This document shows positions 1-10,624 of a stretch of 56,574 nucleotides of DNA, in pieces (positions within the stretch are counted from its first letter, which is position 1; each line of letters begins with the position of its first letter). Source of the stretch: an uncultured Collinsella sp. (GTDB lineage Bacteria > Actinomycetota > Coriobacteriia > Coriobacteriales > Coriobacteriaceae). Where the stretch lies: positions 1 through 56,574 of the forward strand of contig UROC01000005.1 in the NCBI GenBank assembly GCA_900549345.1, written 5' to 3'. A program made the position numbers and the translations under genes. The notes beneath the pieces are model-generated. The model was not told the DNA's origin and searched no databases. It was given only the letters and a program-made list of their open reading frames with translations.

Positions 1-75
1 AGTTGAAAGGCAGATTGCCGCTCTGGCGGGTTTGCAGCGTCAACTGGTTACGCGGGCTGGTAAGCCCGCGTAACC
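1..75. repeat. Partial copy of intergenic hairpin repeat (family A)
   Basis: This is the window-edge fragment of the repeat seen in full at 15453-15608 and 21408-21613. It keeps the conserved order: a CGCTCTGG segment, a GCAGCGTC segment, then a terminal hairpin whose two arms (TTACGCGGGCT / AGCCCGCGTAA) flank a GGTA loop. The stem sequence differs from the other copies but the loop and pairing are kept. It abuts the 3' end of the LCP gene and probably ends its leftward transcript. Confidence 0.55.
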
Positions 76-1305
76 CTAATAATTGGCCTCGTAGCCGTTG
101 CCGTCGCCGGTGGGCTCTTCGTAGTAATCGGAACTGTCGCTCGAATCGTCGGAATCGTCAGAGCTGACCGATGAGGTTGCGGTACCGTTTGCGTAGTCGT
201 CAGACGTGTTGTTGCTGAGGTCACCGATCGTAGAGCTGGAACCGTCGGAAAGACCCATGGTGTTGGGACCCTTGGGATCCTTGCCGGCATCGACGCGCTC
301 CATCATTTCCTTGAGCTCGTCCTCGTAGACAAAGACGTAGCTCACACCGTCGATCATGGTGCTGTCGTCGGCGTACGAGGGCAGGTTGGCCGAGTAGATA
401 CCGTCGACATCCATACCGCGCATGGCGTTGACCGTAGCCACGATATCCTGAACGCTCATATCGGTTACAAGCATATCGGACAGCGAATTAACCAGGCCAA
501 AGATCTTCGTGGCATCGAAGTTATTGAGAATCTGGTTGGCAAGGGCGCCAAGCACCTGACGCTGGTGGCGCATGCGCGTGTAATCGCCGTCGGCATAGGT
601 GTAGCGGCAGCGGGCATAGGTAAGGGCGGTGGCACCGTCCATATGCTGCTGGCCAGCGGTAATCTTAATATCCAGGTGCTCGGGGTCGTCAACATCATCG
701 GTTGCGTTAATGTCGATACCGCCAACCGAATCAATCAGCGCCTGCATACCGTCGAAGCTGACCTCGGCATAGTGGGAAATCTGAACACCGCACAGCTCGT
801 TGACCGCCTCGACCATGGCCTCGGCGCCGCCAACGGTATGGCAGGCGTTGATCTTCATGGTCTCGCCCTTGTACTCGACCTTGGTGTCGCGCGGAACGGA
901 AATGAGCGTCGTCTGCTTTTGCGTGGGGTCGATGCGTGCCAGGATAATCGAGTCGGCACGATACGTATCCTCGCCCGGACGGCCGTCGGTGCCAAGAAGC
1001 AGCACGTAGAACGGATCCTTTGCCTCATCGGTGTCAACCAGAACCCGACGCAGATTGTCGGTAATGACATTAGAATCGCCGAGCTTGCCCATAATGGTGG
1101 CAAACCACAGGCCGGCAGCGGTTGTGGCACTCAACAGCACGCCAAGCACGACAATGAGCGCGACGTGACGAATCGTGTGGCTACGACGACGTTGGCGAGC
1201 GCGCTCGGAATAGCGAGCCACGTTATCGCGACTGTAGATCTTGGCCTGCGCACCAGTTGAGGGTCTTCGGGTGGTGGTATCTGCGAGGGGCTTTTTATTA
1301 AACAT
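76..1305 (-). CDS. LCP (LytR-CpsA-Psr) family cell-wall glycopolymer ligase
   Basis: A membrane-anchored LCP protein of about 409 residues. The family transfers undecaprenyl-linked glycopolymers to peptidoglycan on the outer face of the membrane. A basic cytoplasmic stretch precedes one transmembrane helix at about residues 45-70. The LCP domain follows with FYVLLLGTDGR, ADSIILARIDP, LISVPRD and a YTRMRHQRQ block containing the conserved Arg residues that bind the polyprenyl pyrophosphate. The last 70 residues are a Ser/Asp-rich tail of low complexity. The ATG at 1305 has AGG six bases upstream and is preferred over a TTG two codons earlier. It lies 12 bp after murA, so the two are probably cotranscribed as a cell-wall pair. 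The family is clear; the particular glycopolymer is not known. Confidence 0.9.
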   Translation of the reverse strand: MFNKKPLADTTTRRPSTGAQAKIYSRDNVARYSERARQRRRSHTIRHVALIVVLGVLLSATTAAGLWFATIMGKLGDSNVITDNLRRVLVDTDEAKDPFYVLLLGTDGRPGEDTYRADSIILARIDPTQKQTTLISVPRDTKVEYKGETMKINACHTVGGAEAMVEAVNELCGVQISHYAEVSFDGMQALIDSVGGIDINATDDVDDPEHLDIKITAGQQHMDGATALTYARCRYTYADGDYTRMRHQRQVLGALANQILNNFDATKIFGLVNSLSDMLVTDMSVQDIVATVNAMRGMDVDGIYSANLPSYADDSTMIDGVSYVFVYEDELKEMMERVDAGKDPKGPNTMGLSDGSSSTIGDLSNNTSDDYANGTATSSVSSDDSDDSSDSSDYYEEPTGDGNGYEANY

Positions 1306-1317
1306 AGGCAACCTGTA

Positions 1318-2601
1318 TTAGTAGATGACGGGATCGGGGACGGTAGCATGCTCGACATGCGCGCCGAGCGCCTGCAGCTTTTCGACAAACTGCTCGTAGC
1401 CGCGCTTGATGTGATGGATAGCCGAAACCTCGGTCGTCCCGTCGGCGATCAAGCCCGCTACGACGAGGGCCGCTCCGCCGCGCAGATCGGGCGAGGTAAC
1501 CTGTGCACCCGAGAAGCCCTTGACGCCATGAATCATGGCATGATGGCTCTCGATACGAATGTCGGCACCCATGCGCACCAGCTCAGAGGCAAACATAAAG
1601 CGATTCTCGAAGATGTTTTCGGTAATAACGGAACTGCCGCCGGAGAGGGCGGAGAGCACCATAATCTGCGCCTGCATGTCGGTCGGGAAACCGGGGAACG
1701 GAAGCGTCTGGATGTCGACCGGCTTGATACGCTCGGCACGGTTCACATGGACGCCATCCTCGACGCGCTCGCAGTCGATACCCATGAGCTCCATCTTCTT
1801 GAGCACCATGCCCAAGTGAATGGGGCAAAAGCCCGTGACATCGACACCGCGATCGTCGGCCATCAACGCACCGGCAACGATAAAGGTACCGGCCTCGATG
1901 CGGTCGCCCACCACGCGATGGGTAACGGGATGGAGCTCTTCCACGCCTTCGATAGTCACGACGGGCGTACCGGCGCCAACAATCTTGGCGCCCATCTCGT
2001 TGAGCATGTTAGCGAGATCGACGATCTCGGGCTCGCGGGCGGCATTGTCGATAACCGTGGTGCCCTGTGCGCGCACAGAGGCCATGATGAGGTTCTCGGT
2101 CGCACCGACGCTGGCGAACTCGAGCGTGACGGTGGTACCGCGCAGACCTTGGGGCGCATTAGCGTTGATGTAACCGTGGGCGGTATCGAACTCAACGCCC
2201 AGGGCCTCAAGACCAAGAATGTGCATATCGATCTTGCGAGCACCCAGGTTGCAGCCGCCCGGCATGGCAATTTTGGCGCGATGGAAGCGGCCCAGCAGGG
2301 GTCCCATGACGGCGGTGGAAGCGCGCATCTTGGCAACGAGCTCGTAGGGGGCCTCCCATGAATCGACCTGAGAGGTATCGATCTCGAGCGTGTGCTCGTC
2401 GAGAACATCGATCGTAGCGCCCATGCCCTTGAGCACCTTGCCCATCACGTGGACATCGGAAATATCGGGCACGTTCTGCAGCGTCGTCTTGCCCGGCGCC
2501 AGAAGCGTTGCCGCCATGAGTTTGAGCGCGGAGTTCTTAGCACCCGAGACGGGCACGGAGCCTCCGATGGCGTGGCCACCCTCAACGCGGATAATATCCA
2601 A
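1318..2601 (-). CDS. murA: UDP-N-acetylglucosamine 1-carboxyvinyltransferase
   Basis: First committed step of peptidoglycan synthesis in the cytoplasm: transfer of enolpyruvate from PEP to UDP-GlcNAc. At 427 residues it has the usual family length. It starts with the typical inside-out EPSP-synthase fold signature (VSGAKNSALKLMAATLL) and carries the active-site Cys in MPGGCNLGARKIDMH, equivalent to Cys115 of the E. coli enzyme, so fosfomycin sensitivity at this residue is expected. The start is a TTG at 2601 with GAAAGGG upstream. A terminator separates it from atpC, so murA is probably only partly dependent on the atp promoter. The LCP gene follows directly. Confidence 0.96.
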   Translation of the reverse strand: MDIIRVEGGHAIGGSVPVSGAKNSALKLMAATLLAPGKTTLQNVPDISDVHVMGKVLKGMGATIDVLDEHTLEIDTSQVDSWEAPYELVAKMRASTAVMGPLLGRFHRAKIAMPGGCNLGARKIDMHILGLEALGVEFDTAHGYINANAPQGLRGTTVTLEFASVGATENLIMASVRAQGTTVIDNAAREPEIVDLANMLNEMGAKIVGAGTPVVTIEGVEELHPVTHRVVGDRIEAGTFIVAGALMADDRGVDVTGFCPIHLGMVLKKMELMGIDCERVEDGVHVNRAERIKPVDIQTLPFPGFPTDMQAQIMVLSALSGGSSVITENIFENRFMFASELVRMGADIRIESHHAMIHGVKGFSGAQVTSPDLRGGAALVVAGLIADGTTEVSAIHHIKRGYEQFVEKLQALGAHVEHATVPDPVIY

Positions 2602-2612
2602 GGTCTACCCTT

Positions 2613-2653
2613 TCAAAAAGCATGCCCGGGGTGGCCAAGCCATCCCGGGCATG
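2613..2653 (-). terminator. Intrinsic terminator after the atp operon
   Basis: On the minus strand a GC-rich stem CATGCCCGGG / CCCGGGCATG with inner pairing TGGC/GCCA is followed by CTTTTTG. It lies between the atpC stop and the murA start and should end most atp transcripts. Confidence 0.75.
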
Positions 2654-2689
2654 ATGTGTTCGCAAATGGTCGAACGCTAAATCGTTTGA

Positions 2690-3082
2690 CTATTGGGCAA
2701 GCTCGAGCTTACACCATGCGATTTCATTATAGAGGTAGGCGCGGCGTGCATCATCCTCCGACAAATTACCCAGCTTCTCTTCAAAACCTTGAATATCAGC
2801 TTTAACCTTGTCGGCATCGACGGTCGCCAAATCGCAAGCGCGCTCGGCGAGGATGGTCACGACATCGTCCGCAACCTGGGCGTAGCCGCCGACCACGGCA
2901 AACGTATGGTCGACAGTGCCCATGGCCTTATCGGAAACGCGAACGTAACCGCGGTCGATCGTGCAGATTTCGCTGGAGTGAGCAGGTAAAACGCCAAACT
3001 CGCCATCCGTAGACGGAATCGACACAAACGCAGCGTCACCCTCATAGGCGCAGCTCACGGGGCACACGATGCGGATACGCAT
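2690..3082 (-). CDS. atpC: F1Fo ATP synthase subunit epsilon
   Basis: The epsilon subunit belongs to the F1 central stalk and can inhibit ATP hydrolysis. The 130-residue protein begins MRIRIVCPVSCAYEGDAAFV and carries the N-terminal beta-sandwich signature FGVLPAHS, a GGYAQV segment, and a C-terminal helical hairpin (about residues 85-130). It sits 3 bp from atpD and is the last gene of the operon. Confidence 0.93.
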   Translation of the reverse strand: MRIRIVCPVSCAYEGDAAFVSIPSTDGEFGVLPAHSSEICTIDRGYVRVSDKAMGTVDHTFAVVGGYAQVADDVVTILAERACDLATVDADKVKADIQGFEEKLGNLSEDDARRAYLYNEIAWCKLELAQ

Positions 3083-3085
3083 AAC

Positions 3086-4539
<1,454 letters not shown>

Positions 4540-4540
<1 letters not shown>

Positions 4541-5448
4541 TACTGTTCCTCCAATGCTGAGGCTCCGCCGACGATCTCGTTAATCTCGGTCGTGATCGAA
4601 GCCTGGCGCACGCGACTATACGTGCGGGTAAGGGTCGAGATGATCGCGGTGGCGTTTTCCGTCGCGGAGTGCATGGCCTTGCGGCGTGCACCCTGCTCGG
4701 CAGCCGCCGAATCGATCAGGGCCTGGTAGATGACCGTCAGGATATAAGACGGCACAAGCTTGCCGAGAACATGCTCGGGAGAGGGCACGAACTCGAACGT
4801 GGACGAGATGCGCTTAGGGGCGTCGGTCTCGTTCTTACGCGGACCGTGGGCCATAGCGATCATCTCGGGGTCGAGCGGCAACAGATGCTCGACGCGAAGC
4901 TCCTGATCCACGCGGTTCTTGGCGTGGTGGTAGACAAGCTCGACACGGTCAAGCTCACCGGCACGATACGCATCGCAGATATGAGAGGAGATCATGCGGG
5001 CCTGATTGAAATCGGGCTCAGAGGAGTTGCCCTCAAAGTGCATGACAACGTTTGCGCGGTCACGGAAATACGTGGCCGGCTTACGCCCGCACGCGATGAT
5101 CTCGCACTCGATGCCGTCGTTCGCCCAAGAAGCGGCGAGCTTTTCGGCCGTGCGCTCCACCGTCGTATTGAAACCGCCGGCAAGGCCGCGGTCCGAGGCA
5201 ATAACGACAATCAGGCCATGCTTGACGCTCTCATGCTTCTGCAGCATGGGATCGGTGCCCGAACAGGAGGCGTCGCCGGCGACCGTCAACATGACGTCGG
5301 TCAGCGCCTCCTTATAGGGCTCGGCCTGCTTGGAGCGATCGAGGGCACGACGGATCTTGGCCGTAGAGACCATCTCCATCGTGCGCGTGATCTGCCTGGT
5401 CGTGGTAACCGAGGAGATTCGCTTCTTAATGTCGCGAAGGTTGGCCAT
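4540..5448 (-). CDS. atpG: F1Fo ATP synthase subunit gamma
   Basis: The rotating central-stalk subunit, 302 residues. The N-terminal coiled-coil helix (MANLRDIKKRISSVTTTRQITRTMEMV, given here in part) and the C-terminal helix ending in ITTEINEIVGGASAL are the conserved parts of the family. The SDRGLAGGFNT segment is also typical. It lies 5 bp from atpA and overlaps the atpD start. Confidence 0.97.
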
Positions 5449-5453
5449 GGGGC

Positions 5454-7052
5454 TTAGTTCTCCTCTGATCCAGAAACATCCGAATGGTGCTTGGCCATGA
5501 ACTGCTGCTTGAAGTCGCCGATGACACGCAAGAGCTCAGCCTTGGTGTCATCATCGATCTTCTTGGCGCGAACCTTGTCGAGCAGCAAGCCAAAGCCATT
5601 GTCCATGTACTCGATGAGCTCGGCACGGAAAGGCAGCACGTCGGCGATCTCCAGGTCATCCAGGAAGCCCTCGTTGCCAGCGAACAGCGTAACGATCTGC
5701 TCGCCAACCTCAAACGGCTTGTAGCGCGGCTGCTTCAGGAGCTCGGTCATGCGAGCGCCATGGGTAAGCTGCTTCTGAGTAGCCTCGTCGAGGTCGGAGC
5801 CGAACTGCGTAAAGCCGGCGAGCTCCTGGTACGAAGCGAGGTCCAGACGGAGGTTGCCGGCGACCTGCTTCATGGCCTTGGTCTGCGCATCGCCACCGAC
5901 GCGGGACACGGAGATGCCCACGTCGACTGCCGGGCGCTGACCCTGGAAGAAGAGCTCGGACTGCAGGTAGATCTGACCATCGGTAATGGAAATGACGTTG
6001 GTCGGAATGTAGGCCGAGACGTCGCCGTCCTGGGTCTCGATGATCGGCAGTGCCGTCATGGAGCCGTAACCGTTCTTCTTGGACATCTTGACGGCACGCT
6101 CGAGCAGACGAGAGTGCAGGTAGAAGATGTCGCCAGGATAGGCCTCGCGTCCGGGCGGACGATGCAGCGTCAGCGACATCTGACGGTAGGCCACAGCCTG
6201 CTTGGACAGGTCGTCGTAGATGACGAGCACGTGGCCGCCGGGGTTGGTCTCGCTGGCGGGCTTGCCGTCCTCGCCGTTGTACATGAAGAACTCGCCGATA
6301 GCGGCACCGGCCATAGGCGCGATGTACTGCATAGGGGCGGAATCGGCAGCGGTGGCCGAAACGATGATGGTGTAGTCGAGCGCACCGTGCTGAGCGAGGG
6401 TCTCGCGGATGTTGGCAACCGTGGAGGCCTTCTGGCCGATGGCGACATAGATGCAGACCATGCCCTTGCCGCGCTGGTTGAGGATAGCGTCGATGGCGAT
6501 GGCGGTCTTACCGGTCTTACGGTCGCCGATGATGAGCTCACGCTGACCGCGGCCAATAGGCACCATGGAGTCGATAGCGAGCAGACCGGTCTGAACCGGC
6601 TCGCACACCGGGGTACGATCGATGACGCCGGGAGCCTTGAACTCGATGGGGCGACGGTGCGTGGCGACGATGTCGCCCAGGCCGTCGATGGGCTGGCCGA
6701 GCGGATTGACGACGCGGCCGAGCATGGCACGGCTCACGGGGATATCCATAATGCGGCCAGTGGTGCGGCACTCGTCGCCTTCCTTGATGGAGTCGACGGC
6801 ACCGAACAGAACGGCGCCGACCTCGTCACGGTCAAGGTTCTGGGCAAGGCCGAAGACGGTCTCACCGGTATCGGAGCTCTTGAACTCCAGAAGCTCGCCT
6901 GCCATGGCGCTCTTGAGGCCGGAGACGCGCGCGATGCCGTCGCCTACCTCGTCGACCGTTGAAACCTCATGCGTATCGACCGTCGCGGAGAGGCTTGTGA
7001 GCTGCTCCTGCAGTTTCTTGGCGATATCCTGGGCATTGAGGGTTTCGGACAT
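5454..7052 (-). CDS. atpA: F1Fo ATP synthase subunit alpha
   Basis: Non-catalytic nucleotide-binding subunit of F1, 532 residues. Walker A is GDRKTGKTA and the RxMSLTLHRPPGREAYPGD block is diagnostic for alpha. The visible SVSRVGG sequence carries the conserved Arg. The C-terminal 25 residues are slightly longer than many homologues. Its stop/start region overlaps atpH by one base. Confidence 0.98.
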   Translation of the reverse strand: MSETLNAQDIAKKLQEQLTSLSATVDTHEVSTVDEVGDGIARVSGLKSAMAGELLEFKSSDTGETVFGLAQNLDRDEVGAVLFGAVDSIKEGDECRTTGRIMDIPVSRAMLGRVVNPLGQPIDGLGDIVATHRRPIEFKAPGVIDRTPVCEPVQTGLLAIDSMVPIGRGQRELIIGDRKTGKTAIAIDAILNQRGKGMVCIYVAIGQKASTVANIRETLAQHGALDYTIIVSATAADSAPMQYIAPMAGAAIGEFFMYNGEDGKPASETNPGGHVLVIYDDLSKQAVAYRQMSLTLHRPPGREAYPGDIFYLHSRLLERAVKMSKKNGYGSMTALPIIETQDGDVSAYIPTNVISITDGQIYLQSELFFQGQRPAVDVGISVSRVGGDAQTKAMKQVAGNLRLDLASYQELAGFTQFGSDLDEATQKQLTHGARMTELLKQPRYKPFEVGEQIVTLFAGNEGFLDDLEIADVLPFRAELIEYMDNGFGLLLDKVRAKKIDDDTKAELLRVIGDFKQQFMAKHHSDVSGSEEN

Positions 7053-7528
7053 TAGGCTTCACCTCCGTACGAATTAGCAGAGTTTGCGAGGGTCTCCTGC
7101 GCGATGCGCAGCTGCGTCTTGACGGAAATGTCACGACGCTCGCCGCGGGCCTCGAGCACCAGGCCGCCCACGATAGACGGGTCGACCTGCTCGATAAGGA
7201 ATACCTTGCGGCCGAAGTCCTGCTCGCATTTCTTAGTGATGGTTTGACGCAGCTCGTCGTCGAGCGGGATCGCCGTGGTGACGGTCACGCCCACTACATC
7301 CTCGTCTTCCTCGGCAACATACTTAAAGGCAGCTGCCACCTTGGGAAGAAGGTCGAGCTGGTCGCGCTTGGACATGGTGTCGAGCACGGCGATGATCTCG
7401 GGGCTGGCAGAAGCCAAGCGCTCGATCATCTCGAGGTCCTCGAACACATGATTCTCGGCCTTAGCGGCTTCCAGAAGGGAGCGCGCGTAGGTCTCGAGCA
7501 CCTTGTCCTGATAGCGGCTAGTCGGCAT
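7052..7528 (-). CDS. atpH: F1Fo ATP synthase subunit delta
   Basis: Peripheral-stalk subunit that links the alpha subunits to the b dimer, 158 residues. The YARSLLEAA N-terminal helix and the C-terminal DPSIVGGLVLEARGERRDISV signature (here split for length) identify it. It is shorter than the 175-180 residues common in the family but keeps both ends. It overlaps the atpF end by 11 bp. Confidence 0.93.
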   Translation of the reverse strand: MPTSRYQDKVLETYARSLLEAAKAENHVFEDLEMIERLASASPEIIAVLDTMSKRDQLDLLPKVAAAFKYVAEEDEDVVGVTVTTAIPLDDELRQTITKKCEQDFGRKVFLIEQVDPSIVGGLVLEARGERRDISVKTQLRIAQETLANSANSYGGEA

Positions 7529-8120
7529 TCAGGCTACCTGCTTCCTGGATGTAGCGCTCGATGAGCTTCTTCTGCTCGGCATCGTCCTCGAGTGCCTCGC
7601 CCACGATCTTGGCGGCGACGGCAACGGACAGGTCGGCGATGGAGCTCGCGGCACCGGCGTAAATGGACTTGCGCTCGTCCTCGACGGTCGTATGGGCCTT
7701 GGCGATGATCTCCTCGGCCTCCTTGTGAGCAGCCTCGATGATACGGGCGCGCTCGGACTCGGCGTCCTTACGGGCCTCGAGAACGATGTCGGCAGCCTGA
7801 CGACGGGCGTCGGTGACGATCGAGTCGGACTCAGCGCGCTTGGCGATAGCCTCCTGCTTGGTCTTCTCGGCCTCGTCGAGGCTCTCCTCGATCTTCTTGC
7901 CGCGCTCCTCCATGGTTTTCATGATGCCCGGCAGGGCAACCTTGGCCAGCACGATCCAGATAATCAGGAAGGCGATAAGCGCCGGGATGAACTCCGCCAT
8001 CTTAGGGATGAGGATGTCCGCACCGGCAGCGCCGTCCTCGGCGAACGCGGAAACCGGCATGAGCAGCGCGGCCGCGGACGCGGAGAGTGCGATCGCGCTC
8101 TTCTGGGATGAAAGATTCAT
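7518..8120 (-). CDS. atpF: F1Fo ATP synthase subunit b
   Basis: Peripheral-stalk membrane subunit of 200 residues. A transmembrane helix at about residues 44-66 (PALIAFLIIWIVLAKVALPG) is followed by a long charged coiled coil typical of subunit b. An unusual extra hydrophobic stretch (residues 9-25) ends in SAFAED and looks like a cleavable signal peptide before the true membrane anchor. N-terminal signal-like extensions on b subunits occur in some actinobacteria. It sits between atpE and atpH in the standard order. Confidence 0.95.
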   Translation of the reverse strand: MNLSSQKSAIALSASAAALLMPVSAFAEDGAAGADILIPKMAEFIPALIAFLIIWIVLAKVALPGIMKTMEERGKKIEESLDEAEKTKQEAIAKRAESDSIVTDARRQAADIVLEARKDAESERARIIEAAHKEAEEIIAKAHTTVEDERKSIYAGAASSIADLSVAVAAKIVGEALEDDAEQKKLIERYIQEAGSLNAD

Positions 8121-8135
8121 ACTTGACGCTCCGTG

Positions 8136-8330
8136 CTATTTAACGATCAGCGCGACAACGAAGCCGATCAGAGCCAGAGCCTCGCCGAAGGCGGAGCCCA
8201 TGATGAAGACGGTGAACACGCGGCCCTGGACCTCAGGCTGACGGGCCATAGCACCCGTAGCACCCAGAGCAGACAGGCCGATAGCAAGACCAGCGCCGAT
8301 AACACCGAGACCGTAACCGATAACTCCCAC
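8136..8330 (-). CDS. atpE: F1Fo ATP synthase subunit c (proton ring)
   Basis: Proteolipid of the rotor ring, a two-helix hairpin of only 64 residues. The polar loop ARQPE (29-33) and the ion-binding Glu50 in FGEALAL are clear. Aligned with the Na+-binding c subunit of Ilyobacter, the Gln/Ser/Thr sodium ligands are Ile17, Ala51 and Leu52, so this should be a proton-type ring. The GTG start at 8330 has a strong AGGAGG five bases upstream, and an in-frame stop further up rules out a longer protein. Confidence 0.95.
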   Translation of the reverse strand: MGVIGYGLGVIGAGLAIGLSALGATGAMARQPEVQGRVFTVFIMGSAFGEALALIGFVVALIVK

Positions 8331-8454
8331 GATTCCTCCTTTGTCGTGCGTGTCTTATTTCACGCAGGATAACCTTTTTATAACTGCCGGGCTCCATGGG
8401 TACGGGCACCGGCGGTTTAACGAATTGCCTTACCTTTAAGGCGCGAACGGAAGA

Positions 8455-9258
8455 CTACTCCTCCTCCGCGACCTCCTCTGCCTCGGAGACATACACGGCG
8501 GTAAGGACCGTGAAGACGTAAGCCTGGATGGCGCCGACCACAAGCTCGATCGCATAGATCAGGATGAGGATGGCAAGCCAGGCTAGCGAAGGCAGGGCGC
8601 CAACGGCGTGGGCCGCGGAAACCTGCTGAAGCAGCGGCTGCATGAACATGCTCGCCATGATGGCGAACGAGCCCATGACCACGTGTCCTGCGAACATGTT
8701 GCAGAACAGACGGACGGCGAGCGTGATGAGGCGCAGGAAGGTCGAGAAAAGCTCGACGACCCACACGAGCACGTTCATCGGGAAGCTCACGCCCTGCGGG
8801 GCGAGGCTCTTGATGTAGCCGATCACGCCGTGAGCCTTGCATCCGTAGTAGATGAAGTACACGAAGGCGAAAATGGCGAGTGCGGCGGTGGAGCCGATTG
8901 CGCCGGTGCCGGGCTTCATTCCCGGGATCAGGCCGATCATGTTATTGATCAGGATGAACAGGAAAAGCGAGCACAGGAACGGGAAGTGCTTCTTCCAGTT
9001 CTCACCCACGACACCCTTGCCGATATCGTTCTCGACGTACTCGATGATGTACTCGAAACCGTTGACGAAGAAGCCCTTGGGAACCAGGGTCTGCTTCTTC
9101 TTGAACACGGCCAGGACGATCAGGAGCACGATCGTGGAGACGATCAGCCAAAACGAGTACTGCGTGATGCCGCAGCTCAGATCGCCCACGACAGGGGTGG
9201 AGCTGAACTCGCTGACCAGATGATTAATCTCATCAGGCAGCTTTTCAAAAATTTCCAC
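8455..9258 (-). CDS. atpB: F1Fo ATP synthase subunit a
   Basis: Membrane stator channel subunit, 267 residues with five to six hydrophobic helices. The essential Arg lies in LITLAVRLFCNMFAGH and the last helix carries the ELVVGAIQAYVFTVL signature. It lies 3 bp after the atpI-like gene and 124 bp before atpE. The acidic C-terminal tail SEAEEVAEEE is unremarkable for the family. Confidence 0.97.
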   Translation of the reverse strand: MEIFEKLPDEINHLVSEFSSTPVVGDLSCGITQYSFWLIVSTIVLLIVLAVFKKKQTLVPKGFFVNGFEYIIEYVENDIGKGVVGENWKKHFPFLCSLFLFILINNMIGLIPGMKPGTGAIGSTAALAIFAFVYFIYYGCKAHGVIGYIKSLAPQGVSFPMNVLVWVVELFSTFLRLITLAVRLFCNMFAGHVVMGSFAIMASMFMQPLLQQVSAAHAVGALPSLAWLAILILIYAIELVVGAIQAYVFTVLTAVYVSEAEEVAEEE

Positions 9259-9261
9259 GAC

Positions 9262-9573
9262 TTACCTTTCGACCTCATGAGGATCTCGCAGCGCCTTGGC
9301 GACGCGAACCGCGCAGGCGGCCATAAAGGCCACGAAGCCGATCGCCTCGCCCAGGAGGAACATGCGAAATGCCTCTCCGAACAACACAAACACAACCAAG
9401 GTAAAGACGAGCAGGGCGATTGCCGAGACCGCCAGACTCACCATACCCTTGAGCATGTCCGCATTCTGTTTATCGTCAAGAACCGGCTTGAGCGTAAAGA
9501 CAAAGGGAAGGAAGGCAATTGCGCCCGCGATGGCGCCTGCAACGATAGCGAGCAGATCGGCTATCTGAAACAC
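9262..9573 (-). CDS. AtpI-like small membrane protein at the head of the atp operon
   Basis: A small protein with four predicted membrane helices, placed first in the atp operon where atpI usually lies; AtpI helps c-ring assembly or ion uptake. I cannot confirm the family from sequence alone because AtpI proteins are very divergent. The start is uncertain. GTG at 9573 has GAGG at suitable spacing, GTG at 9585 is possible, and a TTG at 9648 would lie within or upstream of the predicted promoter and is unlikely. About 103 residues result from the chosen start. Confidence 0.7.
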   Translation of the reverse strand: MFQIADLLAIVAGAIAGAIAFLPFVFTLKPVLDDKQNADMLKGMVSLAVSAIALLVFTLVVFVLFGEAFRMFLLGEAIGFVAFMAACAVRVAKALRDPHEVER

Positions 9574-9634
9574 TGGCGTCCTCACTTTCCTTTTTAACGC
9601 TTCACAGAACAGTTCCCGCCAAACATTGGTGACT

Positions 9635-9662
9635 ATTGTACGAGCCAATCGCTAAAGTACAA
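9635..9662 (-). promoter_or_regulatory. Predicted sigma70-type promoter of the atp operon
   Basis: On the minus strand TTGTAC and TACAAT are separated by 16 bases, and the expected start point lies about 50 bases before the atpI-like gene. The upstream upp gene is followed by a hairpin, so an independent atp promoter is expected here. Confidence 0.45.
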
Positions 9663-9777
9663 CCGAAAAAGCATCGGTTAATACGCACCTGTTCGTTTTC
9701 TTAAGACCTTCTTTATGCCGCAGGTACGGTAATACGTTTTTCTCGAACCCTGCAGGGCAAAACGTCCGTTAACAGGA

Positions 9778-9812
9778 GTGCGCGCGGTCGCCTTTTGTTC
9801 GTCCGCGCGCAC
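9778..9812. terminator. GC-rich hairpin between upp and the atp operon
   Basis: Inverted arms GTGCGCGCGG and CCGCGCGCAC flank a 15-base loop just downstream of upp. There is no clean U tract on the minus side, so it may be a weak terminator or a 3'-end stabiliser. Confidence 0.45.
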
Positions 9813-9853
9813 CGTTTCTTCGTATTTGCAGCCGCGGCCGTTTAGCCCAGCGA

Positions 9854-10501
9854 CTAGAGCGTGCCGTAGATGCGGTCGCCGGCGTCGCCGAGGCCGGGAA
9901 CGATGTAGGCAGCCTCGTTGAGATGGTCGTCGATGGCGCAGGTATAGATATGCACATCTGGGTCCTTCTCGGTCAGCGACTTGAGGCCCTCGGGGGCCGC
10001 GACGATGCACAGCATGCGGATGTCCTTGACACCGCGCTCGCGCAGGTAGCTGATGGCCATCTCGGCCGAACCGCCCGTGGCAAGCATGGGGTCGACGACC
10101 AGGCAGATGCGCTGGTCGATATCCTTGGGCATCTTGCAGTAATACTCGTGCGGCTCGTGGGTGACCTCGTCGCGCTCCATGCCGATGTGACCCACGCGAG
10201 CGGAGGGCACCAGGTCGAGGATGCCGTCGACCATGCCAAGGCCCGCACGCAGGATGGGCACGATGGCGAGTTTCTTGCCGGCAAGCTGTTTGAACGTGGC
10301 GGTAGTGATGGGGGTCTCGACCTCGACGTCTTCCATAGGCAGGTCGCGCATGGCCTCGTAGCCGTCAAAAAGCGCGAGTTCGCGCACGAGCTGGCGGAAC
10401 TGGTTGGTGCCGGTGTTTTTGTCGCGCAGGATCGACAGCTTGTGCTGGACGAGCGGGTGATCGACAAGCGTCACACGGGACGCATCGTAGGTGACGGTCA
10501 T
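9854..10501 (-). CDS. upp: Uracil phosphoribosyltransferase
   Basis: Pyrimidine salvage enzyme converting uracil and PRPP to UMP in the cytoplasm. The 215 residues match the usual length. The VDPMLATGGSAEMAI segment is the PRPP-binding motif, VPILRAGLGM is the N-terminal signature, and YIVPGLGDAGDRIYGT closes the protein as in other Upp enzymes. The ATG at 10501 follows AAAGGGG and gives the family N-terminus; a further upstream start is possible but unsupported. Confidence 0.96.
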   Translation of the reverse strand: MTVTYDASRVTLVDHPLVQHKLSILRDKNTGTNQFRQLVRELALFDGYEAMRDLPMEDVEVETPITTATFKQLAGKKLAIVPILRAGLGMVDGILDLVPSARVGHIGMERDEVTHEPHEYYCKMPKDIDQRICLVVDPMLATGGSAEMAISYLRERGVKDIRMLCIVAAPEGLKSLTEKDPDVHIYTCAIDDHLNEAAYIVPGLGDAGDRIYGTL

Positions 10502-10624
10502 GGATTGATTGCCCCTTTCGTTGCGGCCGCAAAACGGCCTTGCTGACAAGGTGTGCAGCAATGTTGCCGCCGCACGCCATGCATTAGTTTAGCGGTTTGT
10601 TGTATCGAGCAGCCCATCGCAGCC

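Noticed and set aside
565..1260. Long open frame on the plus strand opposite the LCP gene
   Set aside because: It is a shadow of the LCP gene in GC-rich DNA. The minus-strand frame has clear family motifs and a ribosome-binding site.
8136..8330. Sodium-dependent c ring
   Set aside because: The Gln, Ser and Thr sodium ligands are replaced by Ile, Ala and Leu around Glu50.
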